Shown here: one piece after another, positions 8,678 to 16,391 of the stretch
Layout of the letters: each line of letters begins with the position of its first letter
Position numbering within the stretch: the stretch's first letter is position 1
DNA from: Alphaproteobacteria bacterium
GTDB taxonomy: Bacteria; Pseudomonadota; Alphaproteobacteria; Rs-D84
Reading direction: 5' to 3'
Assembly (NCBI GenBank): GCA_017528045.1
Contig: JAFXPG010000015.1
Coordinates: 1-54,722, forward strand
Length of the DNA: 54,722 bases
Position numbers and translations under genes: made by a program
Notes under the pieces: generated by a model
What the model was told of the DNA's origin: nothing
Databases searched by the model: none
The model's input: the letters and a program-made list of their open reading frames with translations, nothing else

Positions 8678-9524
8678 GTCTTTTAGATTATACCAAAATT
8701 TTAATAATTCAATACCTTTTTTACAAGGTTATAAACAATTGAAAATACCAATCATTGATAATGCCGGAAATCCGGCTTGGCCAGAATTATTTCCAATGGA
8801 AAAAATTCAAGAAATAGAAAATTCTGTTGGCCCCAGACACTTTTCTGCTCAAATGATGTTGGAATATGTTTCTGAAGACAGAATTCATCTGGATCCTGGG
8901 GCTTTACATTTTTATGATGATGATTTTGATGATAAATTATGTCGAATCGGTGAACATAATATAACCAGTGGCAGCATGTATTGGGATCCTTCTTCTGGAC
9001 ATATGTCTGCTGATGGCAGTGTTTGTGTTTTAATTTATCGTGATGATAAAAATAAACGAATGTTTTTGCATGATATGATGCATATGAAGGTTGATGATGA
9101 AGATAATCATCCTTTATCAACACAATGTGAATATGTGTTAAATTTTATGCATAAACATAAATTTAATCGTATAGGTATAGAAATAAATGGTATAGGAAAT
9201 GCTTTGCCAGAAATATTACGAAAAACAGCAGAAACACAAAATATAAAAATAAATGTTATTCAAATTTCAAATCATATAAAAAAAGAAACCAGAATTTTAA
9301 ATGCCATAGAACCAATACTTAACACAGGACATTTGTTTGTTCATGAAAGAATTAAACAGACGATGTTATTATCTGAAATGTTATCTTGGACACCAATGGG
9401 GTCTTCTGAACACGATGATGGTTTGGATGCTTTAGCTGGTGCTTTGGTTATGAATCCTAACATAATAAAACCTTTATCTAATCGAGTTGGTTTTATAAAA
9501 GCTAATACAGATTTTCAAATTTAA
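8676..9524 (+). CDS. Terminase large subunit, C-terminal nuclease half
   Basis: A 282-aa ORF carrying the RNase H-like nuclease half of the terminase. Homology begins at about 8688 ('LYQNF...GYKQLKIPIIDN...WPELFP'). Acidic catalytic positions are visible in 'YWDPSSGHMSADGSVC' (around residue 103), 'IGIEINGIGNALPE' (around 168) and the C-terminal 'EHDDGLDALAGAL' (around 245), all typical of large terminases. The ATG at 8676 has GGAG eight bases upstream (8664-8667), so this half may be made as a separate polypeptide. A longer in-frame ATG (8601) would add unrelated residues from the antisense of dnaB. The ATG overlaps the dnaB ATG on the other strand in CATG. Confidence 0.75.
   Translation: MSFRLYQNFNNSIPFLQGYKQLKIPIIDNAGNPAWPELFPMEKIQEIENSVGPRHFSAQMMLEYVSEDRIHLDPGALHFYDDDFDDKLCRIGEHNITSGSMYWDPSSGHMSADGSVCVLIYRDDKNKRMFLHDMMHMKVDDEDNHPLSTQCEYVLNFMHKHKFNRIGIEINGIGNALPEILRKTAETQNIKINVIQISNHIKKETRILNAIEPILNTGHLFVHERIKQTMLLSEMLSWTPMGSSEHDDGLDALAGALVMNPNIIKPLSNRVGFIKANTDFQI
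8687..8692 (-). promoter_or_regulatory. Possible -10 box for dnaB inside terminase codons
   Basis: On the minus strand TATAAT (8692-8687) ends 9 bp before the dnaB ATG at 8677. No good -35 is visible 16-18 bp upstream (TATTGA or GTATTG at best). If used, it would give a nearly leaderless dnaB mRNA transcribed from terminase-derived DNA. No clear Shine-Dalgarno precedes the ATG, which would fit that. Confidence 0.3.
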
Positions 9525-9544
9525 TAAAACAAAAGGAATTTTAT

Positions 9545-10768
9545 ATGAAACAAAATCTTATGCAATTATACAAACGTGCAATATCAGAACGTGAAATATG
9601 GTTAAAACGTTGGAAAGAATCTATGCGTTATACAATGCCGATAGATGATAATGATTCTGCAACTTTGTTTGATGCAACAGCATCTGATGCAGCAGATAAT
9701 TTGGCTGCTTCCATATATTCTTTGTTAACACCACCAGAATCTTTGTGGATAGATTTGGTTCGTGAAAGTGATTTATCCCCAGATGCAGAATCTGCAACAG
9801 CTATGTTACGTGCACATTTAAACGATTCTAATTTTTATACAACAATACATCAATGTTATATGGATTTAGTTGTTTTAGGAACAGCATGTTTATTTATGGC
9901 TGAAAATCCTATAGGTTCAGATTCTGCTTTTTCTTTTACGGCAATACCTATGACTGATATAGCTGTTTTACCAAATGCTATATTCCATACCACGTCTATG
10001 CCAGCATGTGATGTAATGGAAAAATATTCAAATATTACATTCCCAGAAAACATTCGTGATATTGTAAAAAATAATCCAGAAACACCAATAAAATTAATTC
10101 AATCTTTAATAGGTAAAGATTTTGTTGCATGGTTAGATTTAGGTGGTGATATAGAAAATAATATTGTTGCCCGTGGAACGTTTGAAACGAACCCTTATAT
10201 AATTTTTCGTTGGTCTGTAGTCAGTGGTGAATTATATGGACGTGGGCCTGTATTACGTGCATTACCGGATATAAAAACAGCAAATAAAGTTGTAGAATTA
10301 GTATTAAAAAATGCAACTATTGCAGTCAGTGGTATATGGCAAGCAGATGATGATGGTGTTATAAATTTATCAAATATAAATTTAACACCCGGAGCAATTA
10401 TACCAAAAGCAGTTGGTAGCTCTGGTTTAACACCTTTGCACAGTGGTGCGGATTTTGATGTTTCTCAGATAATATTACGCGATTTGCGTGACAGAATTAG
10501 ACATACCATGTTATCCGACAGATTAGGGTTATTATCGGATAAAGAAATGAGTGCCACTGAAATATTGGCACGTAATGCAGATATGGTGAGAATTTTGGGT
10601 GCAACATATGGTCGTTTATTACATGAATTTATTCGTCCAATGTGTGAAAGAGGATTACAAATTTTATCTCGTCGTGGATTAATAGAAGAAATTTCTTTAC
10701 ATTCTGATGCTGAATTAAAATATGTGGCACCAATTGCTAAAATGGCACAAGAAGAGATGATTATATAG
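9545..10768 (+). CDS. Portal (head-to-tail connector), C-terminally short
   Basis: A 407-aa protein resembling T7 gp8-type connectors. The N terminus (LYKRAISEREIWLKRWKESM, RYTMP) and 'FDATASDAADNLAASIYSLL' followed by 'TPPESLW' match the usual opening '.R...Y..L...R.......W.......lp' and 'fdstg..a...las.l...ltpp...WF'. The middle segment 'ETNPYIIFRWSVVSGELYGR' is the conserved 'P....rw....ge.YGrsp' motif. Connectors of this family usually exceed 500 aa. Here the protein ends at 'KYVAPIAKMAQEEMII', about 100 aa early, just after the segment where the family has '...spla.aq......'. An early stop is therefore likely. AAAAGGAA precedes the start. Confidence 0.8.
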   Translation: MKQNLMQLYKRAISEREIWLKRWKESMRYTMPIDDNDSATLFDATASDAADNLAASIYSLLTPPESLWIDLVRESDLSPDAESATAMLRAHLNDSNFYTTIHQCYMDLVVLGTACLFMAENPIGSDSAFSFTAIPMTDIAVLPNAIFHTTSMPACDVMEKYSNITFPENIRDIVKNNPETPIKLIQSLIGKDFVAWLDLGGDIENNIVARGTFETNPYIIFRWSVVSGELYGRGPVLRALPDIKTANKVVELVLKNATIAVSGIWQADDDGVINLSNINLTPGAIIPKAVGSSGLTPLHSGADFDVSQIILRDLRDRIRHTMLSDRLGLLSDKEMSATEILARNADMVRILGATYGRLLHEFIRPMCERGLQILSRRGLIEEISLHSDAELKYVAPIAKMAQEEMII

Positions 10769-10779
10769 GCGTTTAAACT

Positions 10780-10980
10780 ATGAAAGATATAGAAAAACAT
10801 TATGCTCGTATATTTTCTGATTTTTCAGGAAAACAAGTTTTAAACCATTTACGTTCTATAACAATAGAACGTATTTTAGGACCAAATGTAACAAATGATG
10901 ATTTGCGCTGGTGGGCAGCACAAAATGCATTAGTACATCAAATAGAAAATTTAATAAAGAAAGGAAATAATCCAACATAA
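10780..10980 (+). CDS. Small phage protein downstream of portal (Bbp19-like candidate)
   Basis: A 66-aa soluble protein, MKDIEKHYARIFSDFSGKQV LNHL..., ending 'WWAAQNALVHQIENLIKKG'. The pattern 'F.d..GkqVL.hL...' followed by 'D....a.n.lV..I..li..g' is that of the small Bbp19-like proteins found next to portal genes in podoviruses. The assignment is from the short pattern and position. Role unknown. Confidence 0.5.
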   Translation: MKDIEKHYARIFSDFSGKQVLNHLRSITIERILGPNVTNDDLRWWAAQNALVHQIENLIKKGNNPT

Positions 10981-10985
10981 CACAT

Positions 10986-11013
10986 AAAATACGATTACGT
11001 ATTACCGTATTTT
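10986..11013. terminator. 8-bp stem-loop after the small phage gene
   Basis: AAAATACG (10986-10993) pairs with CGTATTTT (11006-11013) across a 12-nt loop. It is AT-rich with a short T-tail, so termination strength is doubtful. It marks a break between the 66-aa gene and the membrane coiled-coil gene. Confidence 0.35.
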
Positions 11014-11038
11014 GTATGGTAAATTATTTAAGATAAAT

Positions 11039-11299
11039 ATGCAAAAACAGCAAAAAATAATAAATATTTTAGATGTTTTAAGGGACAGTTGGTTTTTAAT
11101 AGCTTTTATTTCAGGTGTTATTTATTGGGTGGCACGACAAGATTCTTCTTTAACAGAATTGGAAAGACAAGATCAAAGAATCACTTCTTTAGAAAACAGG
11201 ACAACCATGTTGGAATCTGGTATTGGTCAATTACAATTAAAAATAGATGGAATAAAAGAAGATGTCACATTGATTAAAAGTGCTGTTATAAAAAATTAA
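11039..11299 (+). CDS. Single-pass membrane protein with coiled coil (phage accessory or holin-like candidate)
   Basis: An 86-aa protein. Residues about 17-34 (WFLIAFISGVIYWVARQ) form one membrane segment. The rest is a heptad-patterned coiled coil (LTELERQDQRITSLENRTTM). This layout resembles small phage membrane proteins such as XhlA-type haemolysin accessory proteins or spanin/holin partners. The start is uncertain: the ATG at 11039 and a TTG at 11012 both have weak ribosome binding sites. Its stop overlaps the stop of the convergent yraN gene, which marks the right end of the phage block. Confidence 0.5.
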   Translation: MQKQQKIINILDVLRDSWFLIAFISGVIYWVARQDSSLTELERQDQRITSLENRTTMLESGIGQLQLKIDGIKEDVTLIKSAVIKN

Positions 11300-11649
11300 A
11301 TGGCATTTTTAGCCCAATATATTTTATGTTTACACACAACAATAACATCAAATCTGGCATCACCATTCCAATTTTTGTTCATTAAAAATGTTTCTGCAGC
11401 ACGGCGTAATCTGGCTGATTGTTTTTGTGTTATAGCAGCCCAAGCAGCATCAATGCTTTGACGACTTTTTACTTCAACAAAAACAATTGTATTTTTACGC
11501 CGTGCAATTATGTCTATTTCGGCGCGATTTGTATTTTTACCAGTTATATAACGATTGTTTAAAATTTTATATCCATGAAAACGCAAATACATTCTGGCCA
11601 AGAATTCAGAATATAAACCAATCGTATAAGATGTTTTTTTAAAAAGCAT
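11296..11649 (-). CDS. yraN: YraN / UPF0102 family endonuclease-like protein
   Basis: About 117 aa, with the family signature 'GLYSEFLARMYLRFHGYKIL' then 'AEIDIIARRKNTIVFVEVKS'. The Glu-Ile-Asp and Glu-Val-Lys residues correspond to the restriction-endonuclease-like metal site of UPF0102 proteins. The family has a nuclease fold, but its cellular role is poorly defined. The ATG at 11649 overlaps the upstream gene by 11 nt; a GTG at 11673 with AGAAAG upstream is an alternative start giving 125 aa. It is the last gene of the VirB8-like operon. The combination with secretion-like genes may only reflect operon packing. Confidence 0.85.
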   Translation of the reverse strand: MLFKKTSYTIGLYSEFLARMYLRFHGYKILNNRYITGKNTNRAEIDIIARRKNTIVFVEVKSRQSIDAAWAAITQKQSARLRRAAETFLMNKNWNGDARFDVIVVCKHKIYWAKNAI

Positions 11650-12424
11650 AAGGTTTTGCTTGGAAATTTTCACGTGCTTTCTGGAAATTTTCAGAAGAAT
11701 CTGTTGTGTTTAACCCTTTATCTTCTAAAACCAATTGACCATAATATGCTTGCATCATTGGGGTATATGCTGTATCAGAAGATATCCATTTGTCTTCTCC
11801 TGAATTAGGTTCGCCATATTTGTCCAATACACCTTGCCAGAAAGATAATAGTTTCTTTTCTCGTTGATTTTCAAATCTTGTATCAGTACCTTCCATTTCA
11901 TCTGCATCATTAGTATAAACTATTTTCCAAACAACATTATCTGTAGCATTACTGGTTAAATAAATATCTATTGTTTCGCCTGTTTGTTCACGTTCCAAAT
12001 GTATTTCAGATGCATACAATAAACCACGTGATTTTGCCAAAGAATATATACATTTTTCCAATTGTTCTGGAACGAAAATATTTTGTTGGCGACATTCATA
12101 ATCTAAATTATATCTCCATTCATTATTTATGTTATAAATAATACTGTTCTTTTTTCTTGGAACATATAGGCCATCATTGTTAAAAAATAAATTATTTATA
12201 TCATCATAAGACATTCCTAACATTACACCAGATATATCAAATTGTTTTACATCAACAACATCTGTGTTTTCATTAAGAAATACAGGCCCTGCATCATTTA
12301 CGTCTTCTTCTTCACCATCGGCAAGATTTTCAAAATCATATTCATCTTCTTCTGTTGCACAAGAAACATTGATAGTAAACAATGCTGATAATAAAAACAA
12401 TAAAAATCCAAATTTTTTAATCAT
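11639..12424 (-). CDS. Secreted protein of unknown function
   Basis: A 261-aa protein with a clear N-terminal signal peptide (IKKFGFLLFLLSALFTINVS, cut near residue 22), then a strongly acidic stretch (EEDEYDFENLADGEEED) and a mixed alpha/beta region with two Cys near 'YECRQQN' and 'LEKCIYSLAK' that may form a disulphide. It should be periplasmic. I do not recognise a family. Its start ATG overlaps the stop of the preceding gene by one base (TAATG), so translation is coupled. The operon context suggests an accessory factor of the envelope complex that the VirB8-like proteins may belong to. Confidence 0.6.
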   Translation of the reverse strand: MIKKFGFLLFLLSALFTINVSCATEEDEYDFENLADGEEEDVNDAGPVFLNENTDVVDVKQFDISGVMLGMSYDDINNLFFNNDGLYVPRKKNSIIYNINNEWRYNLDYECRQQNIFVPEQLEKCIYSLAKSRGLLYASEIHLEREQTGETIDIYLTSNATDNVVWKIVYTNDADEMEGTDTRFENQREKKLLSFWQGVLDKYGEPNSGEDKWISSDTAYTPMMQAYYGQLVLEDKGLNTTDSSENFQKARENFQAKPYAF

Positions 12425-13092
12425 TATATACCTTTGTTTCCAATATTGCTGACTTTGAATTCAAATAACTCAACAGGGTTAGTGCCTTGTATTAATTCTT
12501 GTGGAACATTCATATGAGGCCATATTCCTGGTTTAAAGTTTACTTCTATATATAATGTACCGTGTTCACGAACAGGTTGTGTATCCATAGCGTTTGGTTC
12601 TGTCCATGTCACAGTATCATAATGAACTGCATAATAAACAGGTTTTACAATTTGGTCTGGTAAATAATCATATCCAGATGGTTTGTTCATAGCTTCTATA
12701 CTGTTTTCAGGAAACTCAACCAATCTGAACATTTTTTCAGCAGACATTTTATTTATAGTTTTTGCTTCTGTTTCTGACCATATTTTAAATGCCTCTGGAT
12801 AAGATAATTTTGTTATTATTGTTCTGGACATAATATCAGGATCAGATGGTATAACACGAAAATATTCGGATACATATTCATGAATTAATTTGTTTAATAA
12901 ATCTTGCGGGTTTATTTTTTTTAAATCTTTCAAAGCACCGATGCGTCTGCGTGGTGAATTATCCATTTGAAACATATATGTTTTTACATAAGATTCTTCG
13001 TTTGCACGATATATTAAAGCTGTAAAAAACACAATAACAGCAATTATTACTGTTAAACAAGACATCTTTAAAAAAGATTTCATTTTATTCAT
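12424..13092 (-). CDS. VirB8-like single-pass inner-membrane protein (second of two)
   Basis: A 222-aa protein with a short cytoplasmic tail, one membrane segment (residues about 9-28) and a periplasmic domain of about 190 aa. Near the C terminus 'LYIEVNFKPG...' and 'IQGTNPVELFEFKVSNIG' recall VirB8, where a beta strand is followed by an Asn-Pro motif and a last strand. VirB8 is an NTF2-like assembly factor of type IV secretion systems. The match is by architecture and this motif only, so it is tentative. The ATG overlaps the upstream stop by 3-4 nt. The gene is paired with another protein of the same plan. Confidence 0.45.
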   Translation of the reverse strand: MNKMKSFLKMSCLTVIIAVIVFFTALIYRANEESYVKTYMFQMDNSPRRRIGALKDLKKINPQDLLNKLIHEYVSEYFRVIPSDPDIMSRTIITKLSYPEAFKIWSETEAKTINKMSAEKMFRLVEFPENSIEAMNKPSGYDYLPDQIVKPVYYAVHYDTVTWTEPNAMDTQPVREHGTLYIEVNFKPGIWPHMNVPQELIQGTNPVELFEFKVSNIGNKGI

Positions 13093-13859
13093 TGTGTAAT
13101 CCGATAAGAGTTAAAATCTTTTATATAATATCCCATTGTTGCTGGATGTGATTGCAAATTGCGGTCAACTTCTACGAAAGCCAGTACTTTAAATAATCCA
13201 TTTATGTTTGAAAAAACGTCAACATATACCTGCCATCTGCCAGAATTTGCACGTGCTATTTCTGATTGTTTGTCGTTACCAATTTTTTTATCAACCCTTT
13301 TTACATCCATTTGTCCAACACGCCAAAATTCTGGTCCCATAGAATAACGTGCTTGATATTCTGGTAAAATTTTTGTTGTAAAATCTTCAAATAACGCTGT
13401 CCCTGAATTACAATATATCGCACATTTTGTGTTGTGAGGCGCATATTGATTTGGTTCTATACATTCATCAACAGGATTTTCTGCATCTTCATCTACCGAA
13501 CAATCTTTCCATCGTTCTTCATTTATATCGTTGTTTTCAGAAATAGTGAACCAAGATGTAACAAAATTAGATACTAAATTTTTCTGAAATATTTCATATT
13601 GATCGACTGTTTCTTGGGTGCTTTTGTTTGGATATGCAATAACAGCCCATTCGTTATTAAAAGGGTCAACTGAAATTACAAAAGGGTAGTTTTTATTAAG
13701 ATGACGAGCCAGAAGAATTAATCCACATGTACATATAATTAAAAAGAATACAATGGAAATCCAAATAGAAACAGTTCGGGTAACGGCAATAGTTTTACCC
13801 GCTGGAAAAGCTGGTGTGTCATAATCATTTGGATAATTCTTCAACACTTCCCCCCACAA
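13089..13859 (-). CDS. VirB8/DotI-like single-pass inner-membrane protein (first of two)
   Basis: A 256-aa protein. A cytoplasmic N-terminal tail of about 25 aa is followed by one membrane helix (SIWISIVFFLIICTCGLILL) and a periplasmic domain. The end, 'WQVYVDVFSNINGLFKVLAF', then 'RNLQSHPATMGYYIKDFNSY', fits the last strands of an NTF2-like VirB8/DotI domain. Four Cys in the middle (KDCSVDEDAENPVDECIEPN, NTKCAIYC) may form disulphides, which is not usual for VirB8. The start is uncertain: TTG at 13859 lacks a ribosome binding site, and GTG (13847) or TTG (13844) lie next to a GGGGGG run. Together with the lipoprotein upstream this looks like a virB7-virB8-type gene pair. Confidence 0.45.
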   Translation of the reverse strand: MWGEVLKNYPNDYDTPAFPAGKTIAVTRTVSIWISIVFFLIICTCGLILLARHLNKNYPFVISVDPFNNEWAVIAYPNKSTQETVDQYEIFQKNLVSNFVTSWFTISENNDINEERWKDCSVDEDAENPVDECIEPNQYAPHNTKCAIYCNSGTALFEDFTTKILPEYQARYSMGPEFWRVGQMDVKRVDKKIGNDKQSEIARANSGRWQVYVDVFSNINGLFKVLAFVEVDRNLQSHPATMGYYIKDFNSYRITQ

Positions 13860-13865
13860 AAATGA

Positions 13866-14021
13866 TTATGCTTGATATACCAAAATGCATGCACAAGGAC
13901 TTAATTTCAATTCGTTATTATCGTAACCAATGCTTACCGGTTCACGATCATAAACTTGTCCACAAGATGCAAAAGAAAATCCAACAATAACCAAAGCGCA
14001 AATTGCTAAAAATTTTTTCAT
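13866..14021 (-). CDS. Small lipoprotein (VirB7-like candidate)
   Basis: A 51-aa ORF. The N terminus is MKKFLAICALVIVGFSFASC, a signal peptide with a lipobox-like FASC and the modified Cys at residue 20. The mature part has only 32 residues and contains two more Cys (SPCACILVYQ). AAGGAG stands eight bases before the ATG, and a good promoter lies upstream. Type IV secretion loci encode very short lipoproteins (VirB7) next to virB8, so the position before two VirB8-like genes suggests that role. A small lipoprotein of any other kind cannot be excluded. Confidence 0.65.
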   Translation of the reverse strand: MKKFLAICALVIVGFSFASCGQVYDREPVSIGYDNNELKLSPCACILVYQA

Positions 14022-14046
14022 TTCTTTTTCTCCTTCTCTTGTTAAA

Positions 14047-14076
14047 AGTATAAGAAAAATCTATGTGCTACGTCAA
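14047..14076 (-). promoter_or_regulatory. Promoter of the lipoprotein/VirB8-like operon
   Basis: Minus strand: -35 TTGACG (14076-14071), 18-bp spacer, -10 TATACT (14052-14047), 25 bp upstream of the ATG at 14021. It lies between the bamA stop and the lipoprotein gene, so the operon 14021-11296 has its own start and does not depend on bamA read-through. Confidence 0.6.
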
Positions 14077-14079
14077 CTA

Positions 14080-16389
14080 TTAAAATTGTGTTGCAAAAGA
14101 TAACAGAAAACGTTGTTCTTCATCATACTTGTTAACTTTCAATGGCCAACCCCACGAGAAATTCATAGGTCCCATAGGTGTATTCCAATAAATACCAAAA
14201 CCAACAGATGTACGCCAATCTTGATCAATAATATTTTCTTTATCTTTATGATATACCAAACTGCCGTTTTCTATTGTATATCCAGAAAAAGTGAATTCTT
14301 TCTTTGGAGGTTTACCCAAAATACCATAATCTGCGAATATGAATCCTTTTACCTGATATTCATCTGGAATAAATATCGGGAAATTTAATTGTGTTGAACC
14401 GTTTGCTTTCCATAAACCACCCAAAGAATATGTTGTATAACGCCAATTACGTGATCCAACACCTGCAACATCAAAACCACGTAAAGATTCACCACCCAAG
14501 AAATAACGGTATACTCGTGGTATGTAATCATCATCATCAAGCGATTGTAAATAACCAAATTCCCAACCAGAACGTAATTGCCATCTGTCTTCAAAGAATT
14601 TTACTAAACCTGTGATATCCGCACTGTAACGCATGAAAGTATTTGTTCCACCAAATCCAGTATATGTAATGCCTAAATCACCAACTATACCAGTGTGCGT
14701 ATTTTGTTGAAAATTTGTATTTAAATTATAATAACGTAAATTTGTTCCTAAAGCATACAGGTTTGCTTTTTGCCAACCGCCTAAATTTAAATCATAGTTT
14801 TGATCAAAAGTAGCCGATAAACGCATAGTTTGAGACCAATGATCTGTTAAACGCCATCCTAAGCGCCCAGATACCATGAAAGAATCACGATCATATCCAT
14901 AACCACCCAATTTAGAATATTTATATTGAGTATAAGATATATCTACGCCACCAGACAAATCACGATTAAATAAAAATGGTTCTGTGAAACTGAATAATGC
15001 TTGTCTTTGATATTCAGCATATGTTCCTTTTAATTGAACAGTTTGTCCACGTCCCATAAAATTGTTTTCTGTGATACCAGCATCAACCATAAAACCATTA
15101 ATTGTAGACCAACCAATACCACCAGATAATTCACCAGTCGGTTGTTCATCAACTTTTACATCTAAATTCATCATATTGGCATCTGCTAATCGTGTAGGTA
15201 CCATTTGAACATCTTTAAAATAACGTGTTCTCATTAATCTTTGACGACCAGTTTCAATAGTTTGTAATGAAAAAGGATCGCCTTCGCGCATTGGCAAATG
15301 ACGTTCTATAACACTGTCAAATGTTCTGACATTTCCTAATAAATTGATGCTGTTTATATAAATACGGTTAGTTTTATTTATTTGAAATTTTATATCAACA
15401 CTGCGATTATCATCATGTTTGTTTGGAATTGGTTCAACACTGATAAATGCATAACCATGATCTGCAACTACACCACGTAAAGCATTTATAGTTTCATCTA
15501 TTTTATCAATATTATATATATCTTTTTTAGATATTGTTAAAGCATCATATAATTCTTTATCTGGGACATCAGAAAATGGGTTATCTATCGTTATATTACC
15601 AACTTTATATTGTTGACCTTCATCGACAGTATATTTGACAGAATAATATTCTCTAGTTTCAGAAAATTCACCTTTGACATCTGTAATTTTAAAATCTAAG
15701 AATCCGTTACGCATATAAAATTGATGCAACATTTGTTGATCATATTGAATTCTGTCTTCATCATATACATCAAATTGTGTCATAAAACGCCACCATGCAT
15801 GTTCACGAGATAAAATTTCACTGCGTAACTGACGAGAACGGAATTTTTTATTATTTTCAAAATCTATATCTTTGATATAAGTAGGGTGTCCTTCTTTGAT
15901 TTCATAAACAACATTTACACGATTATTATCCAATTCAATTTTCTTTGGATTGATTTTTGTACCAAAATAGCCTTTCCTTTGATATAAAGTTAACATGCGT
16001 TGAACATCAGCACCAATAACGGATATATCATAAGAAGCACGTTCTTTAGTTTTTATTTCTTTTTTCAAATCATCTGTATCTATTTCATCATTTCCTTCAA
16101 CTGTCACCATATTAACAACTGGTGATTCTTTAACAGATATTTGAAGAATATTTCCATTTAATTTAACGTCAACTTTTTCAAAATAACCACTGGATTGTAA
16201 ATTTTTCGCAACATTATTGACACGTTCTTGATTTATATTATCTCCAATTTTTACTTCAGATAATATACGAACGGATTCTGCATCCATACGTTGTGTGCCT
16301 TTGACATCAATGCGTGAAACAACCGCACCTTTTGCAACACAAGTTGTCATAATTAAAAACAAAGAACATAATATTTTTCTAGATGTCAT
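14080..16389 (-). CDS. bamA: Outer membrane protein assembly factor BamA
   Basis: A 769-aa protein. After a signal peptide (ILCSLFLIMTTCVAKGA) come five POTRA-type repeats (about residues 20-345, for example 'IDVKGTQRMDAESVRILSEV'), then a 16-strand barrel from about 400 to the terminal 'RFLLSFATQF', which ends in Phe as outer-membrane proteins do. The 'VRGF'-type motif of the barrel lumen is seen as 'LRGFDVAGVG'. BamA inserts beta-barrel proteins into the outer membrane. The ATG at 16389 follows the rseP stop by 2 bp; the TTG 12 bp upstream (16401) is less likely. It is coupled to rseP as in most proteobacteria. Confidence 0.95.
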   Translation of the reverse strand: MTSRKILCSLFLIMTTCVAKGAVVSRIDVKGTQRMDAESVRILSEVKIGDNINQERVNNVAKNLQSSGYFEKVDVKLNGNILQISVKESPVVNMVTVEGNDEIDTDDLKKEIKTKERASYDISVIGADVQRMLTLYQRKGYFGTKINPKKIELDNNRVNVVYEIKEGHPTYIKDIDFENNKKFRSRQLRSEILSREHAWWRFMTQFDVYDEDRIQYDQQMLHQFYMRNGFLDFKITDVKGEFSETREYYSVKYTVDEGQQYKVGNITIDNPFSDVPDKELYDALTISKKDIYNIDKIDETINALRGVVADHGYAFISVEPIPNKHDDNRSVDIKFQINKTNRIYINSINLLGNVRTFDSVIERHLPMREGDPFSLQTIETGRQRLMRTRYFKDVQMVPTRLADANMMNLDVKVDEQPTGELSGGIGWSTINGFMVDAGITENNFMGRGQTVQLKGTYAEYQRQALFSFTEPFLFNRDLSGGVDISYTQYKYSKLGGYGYDRDSFMVSGRLGWRLTDHWSQTMRLSATFDQNYDLNLGGWQKANLYALGTNLRYYNLNTNFQQNTHTGIVGDLGITYTGFGGTNTFMRYSADITGLVKFFEDRWQLRSGWEFGYLQSLDDDDYIPRVYRYFLGGESLRGFDVAGVGSRNWRYTTYSLGGLWKANGSTQLNFPIFIPDEYQVKGFIFADYGILGKPPKKEFTFSGYTIENGSLVYHKDKENIIDQDWRTSVGFGIYWNTPMGPMNFSWGWPLKVNKYDEEQRFLLSFATQF

Positions 16390-16391
16390 TT

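Larger units (their letters stand above)
5370..8690 (-). mobile_element. 3.3-kb block (orf-HTH-dnaB) inserted into the terminase gene
   Basis: Left of the block the terminase reads T-I-Y-Q (codons to 5369) and right of it R-L-Y-Q-N-F-N (from about 8688). Joining them gives a continuous terminase, so little or no phage sequence was lost. All three genes inside lie on the minus strand and form one series. I found no transposase, recombinase, convincing terminal inverted repeat or clear target duplication; only the non-identical TATCAG and TACCAA codons coincide at the two edges. The origin (recombination, transposition in trans, or a phage-borne replication module) is open. Confidence 0.65.
492..11299 (+). 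mobile_element. Decayed T7-like (podovirus) prophage remnant, interrupted at 5370-8690
   Basis: The + strand genes form a podovirus morphogenesis set in the cyclic order capsid, small capsid-adjacent gene, tail tubular A, tail tubular B, small virion gene, tail-fibre base, terminase, portal and two small genes. In most T7-like phages the portal precedes the capsid. Here the linear map is opened between portal and capsid, which fits an integrated or circularly permuted genome. No integrase, lysis, polymerase or packaging-site genes are seen in the window. Terminase is split and the portal is short, so this copy is probably not functional as a phage. The left boundary lies before 492 and the right one near 11.3 kb, but no attachment repeats could be identified at either end. 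Confidence 0.75.

Noticed and set aside
5360..8700. Terminal inverted repeats or target-site duplication around the dnaB block
   Set aside because: Only short imperfect similarities (TATCAG/TACCAA; TAAATCTTA/TAATCTAAA) were found, no better than chance in AT-rich DNA.
492..11299. Gene transfer agent
   Set aside because: The genes are podovirus-like (tubular A/B, connector, fibre base), not the siphovirus-like set of known alphaproteobacterial gene transfer agents, and the terminase is split.
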